A stretch of 15,888 bases of DNA, from NCBI GenBank assembly GCA_028565635.1, contig JAOXYB010025801.1, positions 1 through 15,888 of the forward strand. Direction: 5' to 3'. The position numbers were made by a program, and so were the translations under genes. Source of the stretch: Phoronis ovalis (Eukaryota > Phoronida > Phoronidae). Positions 10,201-15,720 of the stretch are shown here, piece after piece (positions within the stretch are counted from its first letter, which is position 1; each line of letters begins with the position of its first letter). The notes beneath the pieces were generated by a model. That model had not been told where the DNA came from and searched no databases. It was given only the letters and a program-made list of their open reading frames with translations.

Positions 10201-13200
10201 GTGTCAATGACAAGTAGAAATATATTTATTTCATATTTTTTATTCGTTTTATATTGTTTTAGCACCAGTCCCCTGTGCCCAGAAGTGCCAAAACATTCAC
10301 CCTGAAATATCCTAGAGTGAAAATATCAGCTGTGAAATAGCTCAAAATGTTAAAATACTAGCCAAAAAATATGCTAATATACCCCATAATGCTAAGTACT
10401 CTCCCTGAAATATCTTAGAGATCAACAACACACCCTGAAGGGTGGCATATGTATATATACCTTTATATGGGCAGTACTCCTCCCCCCGGGAAAATAATGT
10501 AAACAGTTAGGTGTGGCATATGTTATCACATATTTCGTGTTGTACAGTCTTCCCGATTTGGAATTTATGAATTTATTATTATGCTAAATATTCTTACTGA
10601 ATCACTGGTTGTTTCTGAACATTCTTCCGAGTCCTGTACATGAACCCTCTCAATTGGTAACATAACATTGGTGCCCGAACAGGAACATTATAACATTACA
10701 TTCGTTTCTTGTAGCGGTAAAATTTGGGCGCATGTCGAAGAAACAGCGAGAAAGAGTAGAAGATGAAGCCAACTATATCAATCACAAGGGTGCAGGTACC
10801 AATGGATATCATGGTGACAGCCCGCCTTATGACACATCTCCTAATAATAGCCAGTATGCATGGTGAGAAATAACTTGTTAATAAATATTTCTACTTTTTT
10901 ATCATTTGTTTGTGTTAAATTTTTCTTCCACTTGTGATTCATGAGATTAATTTTGTGGTTTCTTGTTTACTGGCATACCAAGTCTGTATTATACAGAAAA
11001 TTTTATTTATTAAACATATGACTGAATACTAGCTTTGCAAAAATGTAAACAGTGGATGATGATGCTAAATTGTGTTTTCAGTGTTGGTTAAATTTTATTG
11101 GAATATGATATTGGAGTTCACTTTAGTTTAGGTACTGCAGTTTCTTTTAAATTTTGTGTTCCATCTTTTAGTTATCCTAGTCAGTCATATGGATATACCC
11201 CTAATGGTCAGTATGGGTATAGTCCATCAGAGAATGCAGTTTATGCTGTACAACCCCCAATGCCTCAGGTGGATTCAACCACATACACTAGTTCAGCTCC
11301 GCCAGTCGTTAGAGCAGAAGATATCGATACAGGTATTTCAATTAAGTTTCATAGATTAAATTAGTTAACAACAAAACATAAAATAATAGTTGTCATTCTT
11401 GTGGTTACATACAGTAGTTTATGAACTTTGTGTTTCTGATCCGTCTTATTGGCCGCAGACACAGATCTCTTGACCATTTTTCTTGGGATAGAGGCTGGCA
11501 GTCAGAATAAAGCTTCATGCTTGGTCTGGTGGTTTTAGTTTTAACAACTTTACTATTTACGGTACTACCTCAGCCAGGTGAATACATATGGCAAGATGAT
11601 TCATACCTCCACTGTACCTTTGATTTGTTCCAGAATCCTTAATAAAATTGGTTGGAGATGCACATTTGCGTACTGTTTTATTTACCACAGAACAGCTCAC
11701 GTCTATGAGAAATATAACAATTCCAGATGAACAAGCAGTAGCAGCATATAAAACCATGGTACGTATACTTTAATTTAAACTTCCATAATTTAACACAAAA
11801 TGTCACTTTGTTAGTATATGTTTGCCTGTAAGTCGATCGACTTTTATGCCATATGTATGTCATGCGGTACAAGATAAAAGTTTAAGGAGTTAACAAAAAC
11901 CAGTAGCTGACCAAAGAGCCAGTATCAAAATATATAAGTTTGCTTTTAAACGCTTTCGAATTTGAAAAGAATTTTTTATTTTTAAATAGTGCAATAAATT
12001 AAAGACTAAAACTAATCTGTCTCTGGCAAGCTTTAGAATGTAGAATAAAAAAATAGAAACAAACTTGGCAAGTATGCATTGTGACACACATTCATGGTGT
12101 GGTAACTATTGTAATTACAGACGCATGAGCAACTGTGGATGGAAGTAGCTGATAAAGTCACCATGACAGTACAACAGATTATTGAATTTGCCAAAATGGT
12201 GCCTGGTTTCATGAACCTTTCACAAGATGATCAAATAATGCTGTTGAAATCAGGTACGATTCATGTACTCACCAAAACAATACAGTTACTCTGCTAAACC
12301 ATTTTTCGACACTTTAGGTGCAGGCCATCACACCCATCACAGGTGCACAACATGCGTCTCTAAAACAAGATACATTATAAGTATAAGCTCAGTGGTTTAA
12401 AATATCAAACTGAGACATTTATTAATATCAAAAATGTGTCATAATGTACAACTTTGTGTATAAAGTTACAAATGTTGCAATGTTTTCTCTTTCTTTATTT
12501 TGTAGGAAGTTTTGAATTAGCTTTGCTACGGCTATGCAGAACGTATGATGTCACCAATGACAGAGTAGTATTTGGCACATTTTTTGTGCCCCTAAATGCA
12601 TTTACTAATATGAGTAAGTTACGCATTATTTAGACCACACTCTTTTACCACAGCTTAGTTCAACTTCTTTTATAGCAAGTTTGAAAAGAAAGTGTACAGT
12701 ACTTACTGTTCAGTTTGCAGAACATTAGCGAAGCATTTTTACTTACATTGGATGTTCTATGATGTAAATATTTTTTATATAGTAATAAGGTCTAAATTTA
12801 AAAACCTTGTACAATTAGACCATAACATGTTTCGATTGTAACCAGTGATTCACCTTTTTCAAAACAGTATTTCTTGATGTTGCAGCTGCAGATGAAAAAG
12901 ATTTGAAGGACAGTATATTCAGTTATGCCAAGGAAATGATTAGTTTTAAACTCACAGAAACAGAACTTTCTTTACTGTGTGCTGTAGCTCTTCTTAATTC
13001 TGGTAAATATCTTTAATTTTTGTGTTTTCCTTGTCTTGTATCCATGATGTTGGTTGAATTATGAATTATTTGTCATTTCTGCATTATGTATGTTAGTTGA
13101 ATATTGTTATCTGTTTGTAACTTGCATCCTTGAGATGATTTTTCTGTACCATGTTTGTTGCAGGTCGTCCTGGTGTACGGAACGTAGAAAGTATCGAATC

Positions 13201-13423
13201 CTTGAAAGAACGTGTAAAAAGCGCATTAGAATTGGAAGTCATTCGAAATCATCCAGATAATGATGAAATGTGCCGACTCCTGTTGGCCAAACTGCCAAAA
13301 CTAAAAGAACTCAGTGATAAACATATTAAAGTTCTCAACTCTTTTAAGGAGAAGGCTCCTGCAATGGAATTTCCAGCTTTACACAAAGAATTGTTTTCCG
13401 TGGATACACCTAGCTGCACTTGA
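969..13423 (+). CDS. HR3: NR1F nuclear receptor (HR3/ROR-like), complete 10-exon gene
   Basis: Join: 969-1203, 3006-3091, 8103-8244, 10715-10862, 11172-11332, 11634-11758, 12121-12253, 12506-12613, 12886-13002, 13164-13423; 1515 nt, 504 residues plus TGA. All introns are GT-AG, with phases 1,0,1,2,1,0,1,1,1. Seen: DNA-binding domain at about residues 84-150 with zinc ligands C86, C89, C103, C106 and C122, C128, C138, C141; P-box C103-EGCKG; C-terminal extension [18 protein letters not shown] at 150-167; hinge to about 257; ligand-binding domain 258-504 with the family signature around F322-R352 (FAK, then [18 protein letters not shown]) and AF-2 core LHKELF at 491-496. Known of the family: HR3/ROR proteins bind as monomers to RGGTCA half-sites with an A/T-rich 5' flank, and act in ecdysone-timed development or circadian and metabolic transcription. 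Nuclear location and that role are inferred here. Start choice: ATG 969 has A at -3 and G at +4, and an in-frame TAG lies just upstream at 963-965. Additional N-terminal isoforms from upstream promoters cannot be excluded. Confidence 0.93.
1002..1037 (+). repeat. Two 18-bp coding repeats (NGNMPV) in exon 1
   Basis: 1002-1019 and 1020-1037 both encode NGNMPV (residues 12-17 and 18-23), followed by a partial third unit NG (24-25). The copies differ only at synonymous third positions, consistent with an old duplication kept in frame. Confidence 0.85.
1077..1166 (+). repeat. Three 30-bp coding repeats (decapeptide) in exon 1
   Basis: Units 1077-1106, 1107-1136 and 1137-1166 encode [20 protein letters not shown] and [10 protein letters not shown] (residues 37-66). 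The pattern is N-x-Y-(S/D)-G-K-x-Y-Q-(M/V). Differences include both synonymous and conservative changes. The array makes up more than a third of the N-terminal domain. Confidence 0.9.
1204..3005 (+). other. Intron 1 (1802 bp)
   Basis: Phase 1 intron, donor GTAGGT and acceptor TTTTTGTAG after a T-rich tract. The interior is AT-rich with no exon that could be supported. CAAGGTCA-type half-sites occur on the minus strand near 1915-1922 and 2093-2100, and a better RORE-like match at 2761-2771. An open stretch at 1571-1813 has no family resemblance and no usable splice context. Confidence 0.85.
2761..2771 (-). promoter_or_regulatory. Candidate ROR response element (RORE)
   Basis: The minus strand reads AACATAGGTCA, which matches 10 of 11 positions of the known monomeric RORE consensus WAWNTRGGTCA. 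It lies in intron 1 of a gene whose product would bind such sites, so feedback is imaginable. Motifs this short occur by chance in a window of this size, so this is only a candidate. Confidence 0.25.
3006..3091 (+). CDS. HR3: HR3/ROR exon 2: first zinc finger
   Basis: Completes codon 79 and encodes residues 80-107. Zinc finger I ligands are C86, C89, C103 and C106. The motif [14 protein letters not shown] is followed by the P-box residues of the DNA-recognition helix (CEGCK). The exon ends in phase 0 exactly between CEGCK and GFFRRS, a conserved intron site between the two fingers in many nuclear-receptor genes. The donor is GTAAGA. Confidence 0.97.
3850..3875. repeat. 13-bp tandem duplicate
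   Basis: TATATAGCATTGC occurs twice back to back (3850-3862, 3863-3875), identical. It is probably a small slippage product within intron 2. Confidence 0.75.
4395..4555. mobile_element. MITE-like element with terminal inverted repeats
   Basis: The 161-bp segment begins CAGTGTTCTCCA and ends with the exact reverse complement TGGAGAACACTG. The pairing resumes further in: GTTCAGGGC near 4422 against GCCCTGGAAC near 4517 on the other side. It is flanked on both sides by ATTAT (4390-4394 and 4556-4560), which could be a 5-bp target-site duplication. There is no coding capacity, as expected for a non-autonomous DNA transposon. The superfamily is uncertain: the CAGTG/CACTG ends fit several cut-and-paste groups, and an 8-bp duplication as for hAT is not seen. 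Confidence 0.65.
6120..7130. repeat. Probable diverged transposable-element block in intron 2
   Basis: Base composition rises relative to the surrounding intron, with G- and C-runs (GGGGGGG at 6160s, CCCCTCCCCC near 6577) of the kind seen at edges of molluscan repeats. The minus strand has an open frame from 7130 to 6612 (172 sense codons from stop to stop, first ATG at 7052). The encoded sequence has hydrophobic segments but no motif I recognise. No inverted repeats or target duplications were found for the block, so the boundaries are approximate and the mobile origin is inference. Confidence 0.35.
6128..6167. repeat. 20-bp imperfect tandem repeat, G-rich
   Basis: Two units (6128-6147 and 6148-6167) share TAATCTTCTGGGGG and differ in the last bases. 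They begin a more G/C-rich stretch (to about 6350) that stands out from the AT-rich intron and also holds the palindrome CCCCTGAGGGG near 6205. Confidence 0.65.
7601..7657. repeat. 19-bp perfect hairpin in intron 2
   Basis: The arm 7601-7619 (TTTCCTGTTACTTATCCAT) is the exact reverse complement of 7639-7657, with a 19-nt loop. Weaker complementarity continues outward (CTATCCTTT near 7568 against AAAGGATG near 7680), giving an imperfect stem of about 120 bp in total. It could be a palindromic MITE remnant or a stem-loop in the pre-mRNA. Confidence 0.8.
8103..8244 (+). CDS. HR3: HR3/ROR exon 3: second zinc finger
   Basis: Encodes residues 108-154 plus the first base of codon 155. It starts GFFRRSQSG and carries zinc ligands C122, C128, C138 and C141, then the C-terminal extension beginning LGMSRD. 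The segment [26 protein letters not shown] across exons 3-4 is diagnostic of the ROR/HR3 class. Acceptor TTTCAG, donor GTAGGT. Confidence 0.97.
8962..8975 (+). repeat. G14 homopolymer
   Basis: Fourteen consecutive G. It may mark the left edge of the composite insertion; a C6GGG tract lies near its right edge at about 10482-10490. It is also a site where read length errors are likely. Confidence 0.85.
9037..10278. mobile_element. Foldback / long-inverted-repeat transposable element
   Basis: The left arm, about 9037-9481, is complementary to the right arm, about 9811-10278, read in reverse over its whole length, with scattered mismatches and gaps. Landmarks shared in inverted order are GCACAGGG(T/G)ACTGGTGCT at the tips, CACTTATCACCAAATGGTC, ACTATATAGAACAGTATCAA, GCCAATCAGCCCA, CTAGCGTCAAAAAATGTTT and CCACAGACAT(A/G)CGAAATA. 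The left arm lacks about 45 bp present in the right arm (roughly 9856-9905). There is no transposase, so it is a non-autonomous element. Copies of CCTGAAATATCC at 9019-9030 and 10301-10312 flank it directly, but a related copy at 10404 makes them doubtful as target duplications. Confidence 0.85.
9438..9949. repeat. Tandem duplication, two identical 256-bp units
   Basis: Unit 1 is 9438-9693 and unit 2 is 9694-9949; reading them side by side I found no difference. Each unit contains the inner inverted repeat of the foldback element (GTCACCGGAAA...GATTGG against its complement) and a tight central hairpin TTCGTCAGCAGACGAA (9489-9504, and 9745-9760 in unit 2). Small minus-strand open frames in the two units start with the same residues simply because the DNA is duplicated. 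Confidence 0.92.
10279..10490 (-). repeat. Repeat-like flank of the foldback element
   Basis: Contains degenerate internal repetition: CCTGAAATATC(C/T)TAGAG at 10301 and 10404, and CACCCTGAA at 10298 and 10431. It ends in a C-rich edge, ACTCCTCCCCCCGGG. Read on the minus strand, the G-run followed by AGTACTGCCCATATAAAGG resembles ends of interspersed repeats that I associate with molluscan and other invertebrate genomes. The family is not identified, and it may be part of the same insertion as 9037-10278. Confidence 0.45.
10512..10686 (+). mobile_element. LTR-retrotransposon relic: probable LTR end plus primer-binding site
   Basis: TGGTGCCCGAACAGGAAC at 10669-10686 has the form of a retroelement primer-binding site: TGG followed by the complement of a tRNA 3' end. 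It differs at 2 of 18 positions from the well-known tRNA-Lys type site TGGCGCCCGAACAGGGAC. It follows CA (10666-10667) by one base, as expected just after the 3' edge of a 5' LTR. The upstream about 150 bp, possibly beginning with TGTGGCATATG near 10512-10514, could be that LTR, but no second LTR or gag-pol sequence is present. The relic ends 28 bp before exon 4. The LTR start is a guess. Confidence 0.55.
10715..10862 (+). CDS. HR3: HR3/ROR exon 4: C-terminal extension and hinge start
   Basis: Completes Ala155 and encodes residues 156-203 plus two bases of codon 204. [17 protein letters not shown] (156-172) is the basic extension that in ROR/HR3 contacts the A/T-rich flank of the response element in the minor groove. 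The remainder (Asn, Gly, Pro, Tyr and Ser rich) begins the flexible hinge. Acceptor TTGTAG, donor GTGAGA. Confidence 0.95.
10863..11171 (+). other. Intron 4 (309 bp)
   Basis: Phase 2 intron, donor GTGAGA, acceptor ATCTTTTAG. No features seen inside. Confidence 0.9.
11172..11332 (+). CDS. HR3: HR3/ROR exon 5: Tyr/Pro/Gln-rich hinge
   Basis: Completes Cys204 and encodes residues 205-257 plus one base. The sequence is low complexity, with Tyr at 205, 210, 212, 218, 220, 228 and 242, many in Y-G-Y pairs (SYGY, QYGY), plus Pro, Ser and Gln, then an acidic end, RAEDIDT. It is probably disordered. Assigned to the gene by phase compatibility on both sides, good splice sites and its location between DNA- and ligand-binding domains; the sequence itself is not conserved enough to recognise. 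Read-through into intron 5 would stop at 11362-11364. Confidence 0.87.
11333..11633 (+). other. Intron 5 (301 bp)
   Basis: Phase 1 intron, donor GTATTT (weaker than the others in the gene), acceptor TTTGTTCCAG. No features called inside. Confidence 0.85.
11634..11758 (+). CDS. HR3: HR3/ROR exon 6: start of ligand-binding domain
   Basis: Completes Glu258 and encodes residues 259-299, ending in phase 0 with ATG before the donor GTACGT. Residues 259-278 ([10 protein letters not shown], then [10 protein letters not shown]) resemble helix 1 of HR3 ligand-binding domains, where the family has an L(V/I)K..(A/G).AH pattern. A second in-frame acceptor exists at 11689-11690, which would drop 19 residues (258-276). 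The longer form is preferred because it keeps helix 1. Confidence 0.88.
11759..12120 (+). other. Intron 6 (362 bp)
   Basis: Phase 0 intron, donor GTACGT, acceptor TGTAATTACAG. It contains a perfect 14-bp palindrome AAGTCGATCGACTT at 11830-11843, listed separately; otherwise nothing is called. Confidence 0.9.
11830..11843. repeat. 14-bp perfect palindrome
   Basis: AAGTCGATCGACTT is self-complementary without a spacer and has two CpG steps in an AT-rich, CpG-poor intron. It could be a dimer protein-binding site or chance. Confidence 0.6.
12121..12253 (+). CDS. HR3: HR3/ROR exon 7: LBD helices 3-5
   Basis: Encodes residues 300-343 plus one base. It carries the nuclear-receptor signature region: [22 protein letters not shown] (321-342), with K324 in the helix 3 position of the coactivator charge clamp by family analogy. 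[10 protein letters not shown] (304-313) fits the helix 2-3 segment of HR3. Acceptor TTACAG, donor GTACGA. Confidence 0.97.
12254..12505 (+). other. Intron 7 (252 bp)
   Basis: Phase 1 intron, donor GTACGA, acceptor TTATTTTGTAG after a long pyrimidine-rich tract. AGGTGCA appears twice near 12315-12345. No other feature. Confidence 0.9.
12506..12613 (+). CDS. HR3: HR3/ROR exon 8: LBD helix 5 to beta region
   Basis: Completes Gly344 and encodes residues 345-379 plus one base. [14 protein letters not shown] (345-358) continues the signature and corresponds to helix 5, which lines the ligand pocket; R352 occupies the conserved helix 5 arginine position of the family. [13 protein letters not shown] follows as the beta-turn region. 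The exon is symmetric (phase 1 at both ends, 108 nt). Confidence 0.95.
12614..12885 (+). other. Intron 8 (272 bp)
   Basis: Phase 1 intron, donor GTAAGT, acceptor GATGTTGCAG. A second AG six bases downstream (12890-12891) is an alternative acceptor. Nothing else called. Confidence 0.9.
12886..13002 (+). CDS. HR3: HR3/ROR exon 9: LBD helices 7-8
   Basis: Completes Thr380 and encodes residues 381-418 plus one base. The motif [27 protein letters not shown] fits helices 7-8 of HR3/ROR (family pattern: F...K....L.L.E.E.AL). Acceptor 12886 is chosen as the first AG after the tract; use of 12892 would replace Thr-Ala-Asp with Asn. The exon is symmetric (117 nt, phase 1 at both ends). Donor GTAAAT. 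Confidence 0.94.
13003..13163 (+). other. Intron 9 (161 bp)
   Basis: Shortest intron of the gene, phase 1, donor GTAAAT, acceptor TTTGTTGCAG. No features seen. Confidence 0.9.
13164..13423 (+). CDS. HR3: HR3/ROR exon 10: LBD helices 9-12, AF-2 and stop
   Basis: Completes Gly419 and encodes residues 420-504, then TGA at 13421-13423. It carries the helix 9-10/11 region ([19 protein letters not shown], then [20 protein letters not shown]) and the AF-2 helix in [12 protein letters not shown] (488-499), where E494 is the conserved glutamate of the coactivator-binding motif. The C-terminal tail after AF-2 is short (TPSCT), as in invertebrate HR3 and unlike vertebrate ROR alpha. Acceptor TTGCAG. 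Confidence 0.97.
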
Positions 13424-14068
13424 TTTTAAGATCATGGAGTCAGTCTGTATCCAGTTGTAGTTTGTTTGAGTTGGCCATTGATTAAACAGTGTATGAAAGT
13501 TGACTTGAGTCCATGAGAATGGACGATTTCTACTAGTCGCTGTAAGAACGGACTTGTTGAAGAATTTAAATGTTGATGGGAGAATTTATTGACCCTAAAG
13601 AAATGAGTTTAGTGGGTTATTATGATGACCGTGGAATGTATGCTCCTGGTGGGAAGAATCTTTCTGTGCAACCATTCATTTCTCTTCACTCAGGAAATAT
13701 GCCGGTACACTTGTTGTTTTATTAAACATAACCAATACAAGATTCAGTTGAAAGGTTTTTATAAATCAAGAGATTCTTCTAACTGGGCAAAAGAAACAGT
13801 TATCAGTATTTTTTGAAAAATTTGTGATTTTATATATAAAAAATAGTTATTTAGTGCTGAACTATAAAATATTGTGCTGCAGATATACATCCTGTTGTGA
13901 AGTATGGCAACTTTAAACATTTACTTGCCAATGTGTAATAACTACTGTGGTCACTAAACATCAGTATGCAGCCTTATACATTGTTACACCAATATAATAT
14001 TGATATTGTAGATTATGATGTATATTCAAGATATATTTACAAGACCTAGTGCCATTACTATTGTAAAA

Positions 14069-14074
14069 AATAAA
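14069..14074 (+). terminator. Possible proximal poly(A) signal AATAAA
   Basis: Canonical hexamer in the 3' UTR about 645 nt after the stop, followed by a T-rich stretch about 40 nt downstream. Alternative use cannot be judged from sequence alone. Confidence 0.35.
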
Positions 14075-14207
14075 TACATGAAGGCACTTTCTAACAGTAT
14101 ACCTTGTGCCATATTTTTTTAGCATTAAATGATTACCAGTCTTACTGGGTGCATTCAAGTAAGTTCAAAGTATTTCTGTATGTGCCCTGCTGATTATTTA
14201 GCATTCC

Positions 14208-14213
14208 AATAAA
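14208..14213 (+). terminator. Possible poly(A) signal AATAAA
   Basis: Canonical hexamer about 785 nt after the stop codon. A weak T-rich region follows. Confidence 0.35.
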
Positions 14214-15098
14214 TGAACATGCAGTATTTTGCTAAATTAGTATTTGCAGCTTTTAGTAGAAGTAGAAATAGAAACGAGCAAGTGATCTCTTCAAGAGTGG
14301 CTGCATTACATGCACTACAAAATGACATCCATTTTAAGAATCTTATAAGAAAGCAGAAGACTCGGAACTATTCAATACAGTGTATGCCTGTTTTGTTTCG
14401 GTGGCACCCTTGAATGATCGCATCAATTAAAGTTATCAATGTCTTTGAAGATTACACAACTAGTGTCACCATGATGATTATTAATTATGTGCATCTTACA
14501 TGCTTTGTTAGTAGACTAATTCCATATTTGCTGTAGATGTTTGCTTTAATTACTATCGATTTGTAGTTAGTAAAGGTGCTACCGATCAGTGCTGATGGCA
14601 CAGGTTGGATGAAAATTAAAATTTGTTGTTGACATACCATTTGAAGCATATACAATTATTATCAGGGCTAGGGTTATAACTGAAGATATTAATCGATATT
14701 TTGGAATATTTAGATTATTGTTGCTATATAAATTTATATGAAAAGTTATTACATATTTTGGAGAATGTTTGTGTGATAAAAATGTGTCTGCTCAAAATAA
14801 CAATTCATCTTCTTGTTACTAGTTTCACCTTATTGTGTTCGAAAGAGATGATGTGCATTAAGAAATTTAGTGAATTTAGACACATAACTTCTTGTTCACG
14901 GTCGGATTGTTTGCAGAATGACTAAAGTTAGTGTAGATTAAATATGATGAAACAGTCTTTCAATTCAGTCGCTGTTTTACTGCTCTATATTACGACAGAT
15001 ATAATTTCAGACATTTTTTACCAAGGAGTTTATACGATTACAACACCTGTAAATCTGAAAAGTTGACACGTATAATCAGAAGATTTTGTAATTTGAGC

Positions 15099-15476
15099 TT
15101 AGCAGTGCTTTCTAACGAGCAAATAGCATGTATTGTCTGATTTTTCCCGATTGTTGCTACTATCAATGTCTTCTAAATCTACTTTCTGATATTTTGTGGT
15201 GCATCTCCAGTTTTTGAGGTGCCAAACCAATAAGTTCATAAACTGTTGCAATCCTGATTGGTAAACAGGAATTAAGAAGGCAGCCATATCAAAAGTGATA
15301 CATGTAAATTCAGTGCGTGGGTATGTGGCATATAAGCTGGTTATTTGGTGCAGAGAGTATTTGACCATTGTACCTGTTTCTGGATTGTGCCATGTGACAG
15401 CCACGTGTCTAATTGTTCTTCGGCAGTCACACTGATAGTTGTGTGGATGAAATGTGAACGGCTCGGAATATGAAAG
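15099..15476 (-). other. Long unrecognised open frame on minus strand of the 3' UTR
   Basis: Open from the stop at 15477-15479 (TGA on the minus strand) to the stop at 15099-15101, 125 sense codons. The first ATG is internal (15368); the earlier reading would need a splice or a non-ATG start. The encoded sequence looks mixed and protein-like (for example VTWHNPETGTMVKYSLHQ), but I recognise no domain. A minus-strand CAG|GTACAA donor-like site lies at about 15371. It could be an exon of an antisense gene, a decayed element or chance. Confidence 0.2.
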
Positions 15477-15677
15477 TCACCAAATAGTGAAATATGAAAA
15501 TTGTAGATATAATTATATATATAAATATGTATCCTACATACTACTAGAGTAAAAATGAAATTATGTTGGAAATTTTATACTCATATTTTTGCATCTGTAT
15601 TAAGAAAATGTAACAATTTTATTCATTTAGCATGTTCTTGCATTTGTTGTATAAAGGTATGGTTATCAGCATAAACC

Positions 15678-15683
15678 AATAAA
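15678..15683 (+). terminator. Best distal poly(A) signal AATAAA
   Basis: AATAAA followed 20-30 nt later by a GT-rich element (TATGTGTTTTCATTG), the usual arrangement for cleavage at about 15700. Just beyond it the sequence changes to a repeat. Confidence 0.5.
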
Positions 15684-15720
15684 ACATTGCTGTCATATAG
15701 TATGTGTTTTCATTGTATCC

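Larger units (their letters stand above)
8245..10714 (+). other. Intron 3 (2470 bp), repeat-filled
   Basis: Phase 1 intron, donor GTAGGT and acceptor TTTCTTGTAG. The first about 700 bp are AT-rich with nothing called beyond weak TATTGTGT / AGTGGTCT-like repetition at about 8690-8800. The rest is a G14 run, the foldback element, its repeat-like right flank and an LTR/primer-binding-site relic, listed separately. Confidence 0.9.
13424..15700 (+). other. 3' UTR (approximate end)
   Basis: AT-rich sequence directly after the stop codon with no + strand coding exon that can be supported. Several poly(A) signals occur. The most convincing one, at 15678, would give a 3' UTR of about 2.3 kb, while 14069 or 14208 would give about 0.65-0.8 kb. 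Several ATTTA pentamers are scattered through it. The minus strand holds an open frame at 15099-15476. Confidence 0.5.

Noticed and set aside
11563-11572. Minus strand TGAGGTAGTA, the first ten bases of let-7 microRNA
   Set aside because: The following bases do not continue as let-7 and no complementary star arm lies nearby. It is in intron 5, so it is not a 3' UTR target site either.
13622-13816. 64-codon + strand open frame in the 3' UTR
   Set aside because: No domain, and it starts 200 bp after the receptor stop with no separate promoter evidence.
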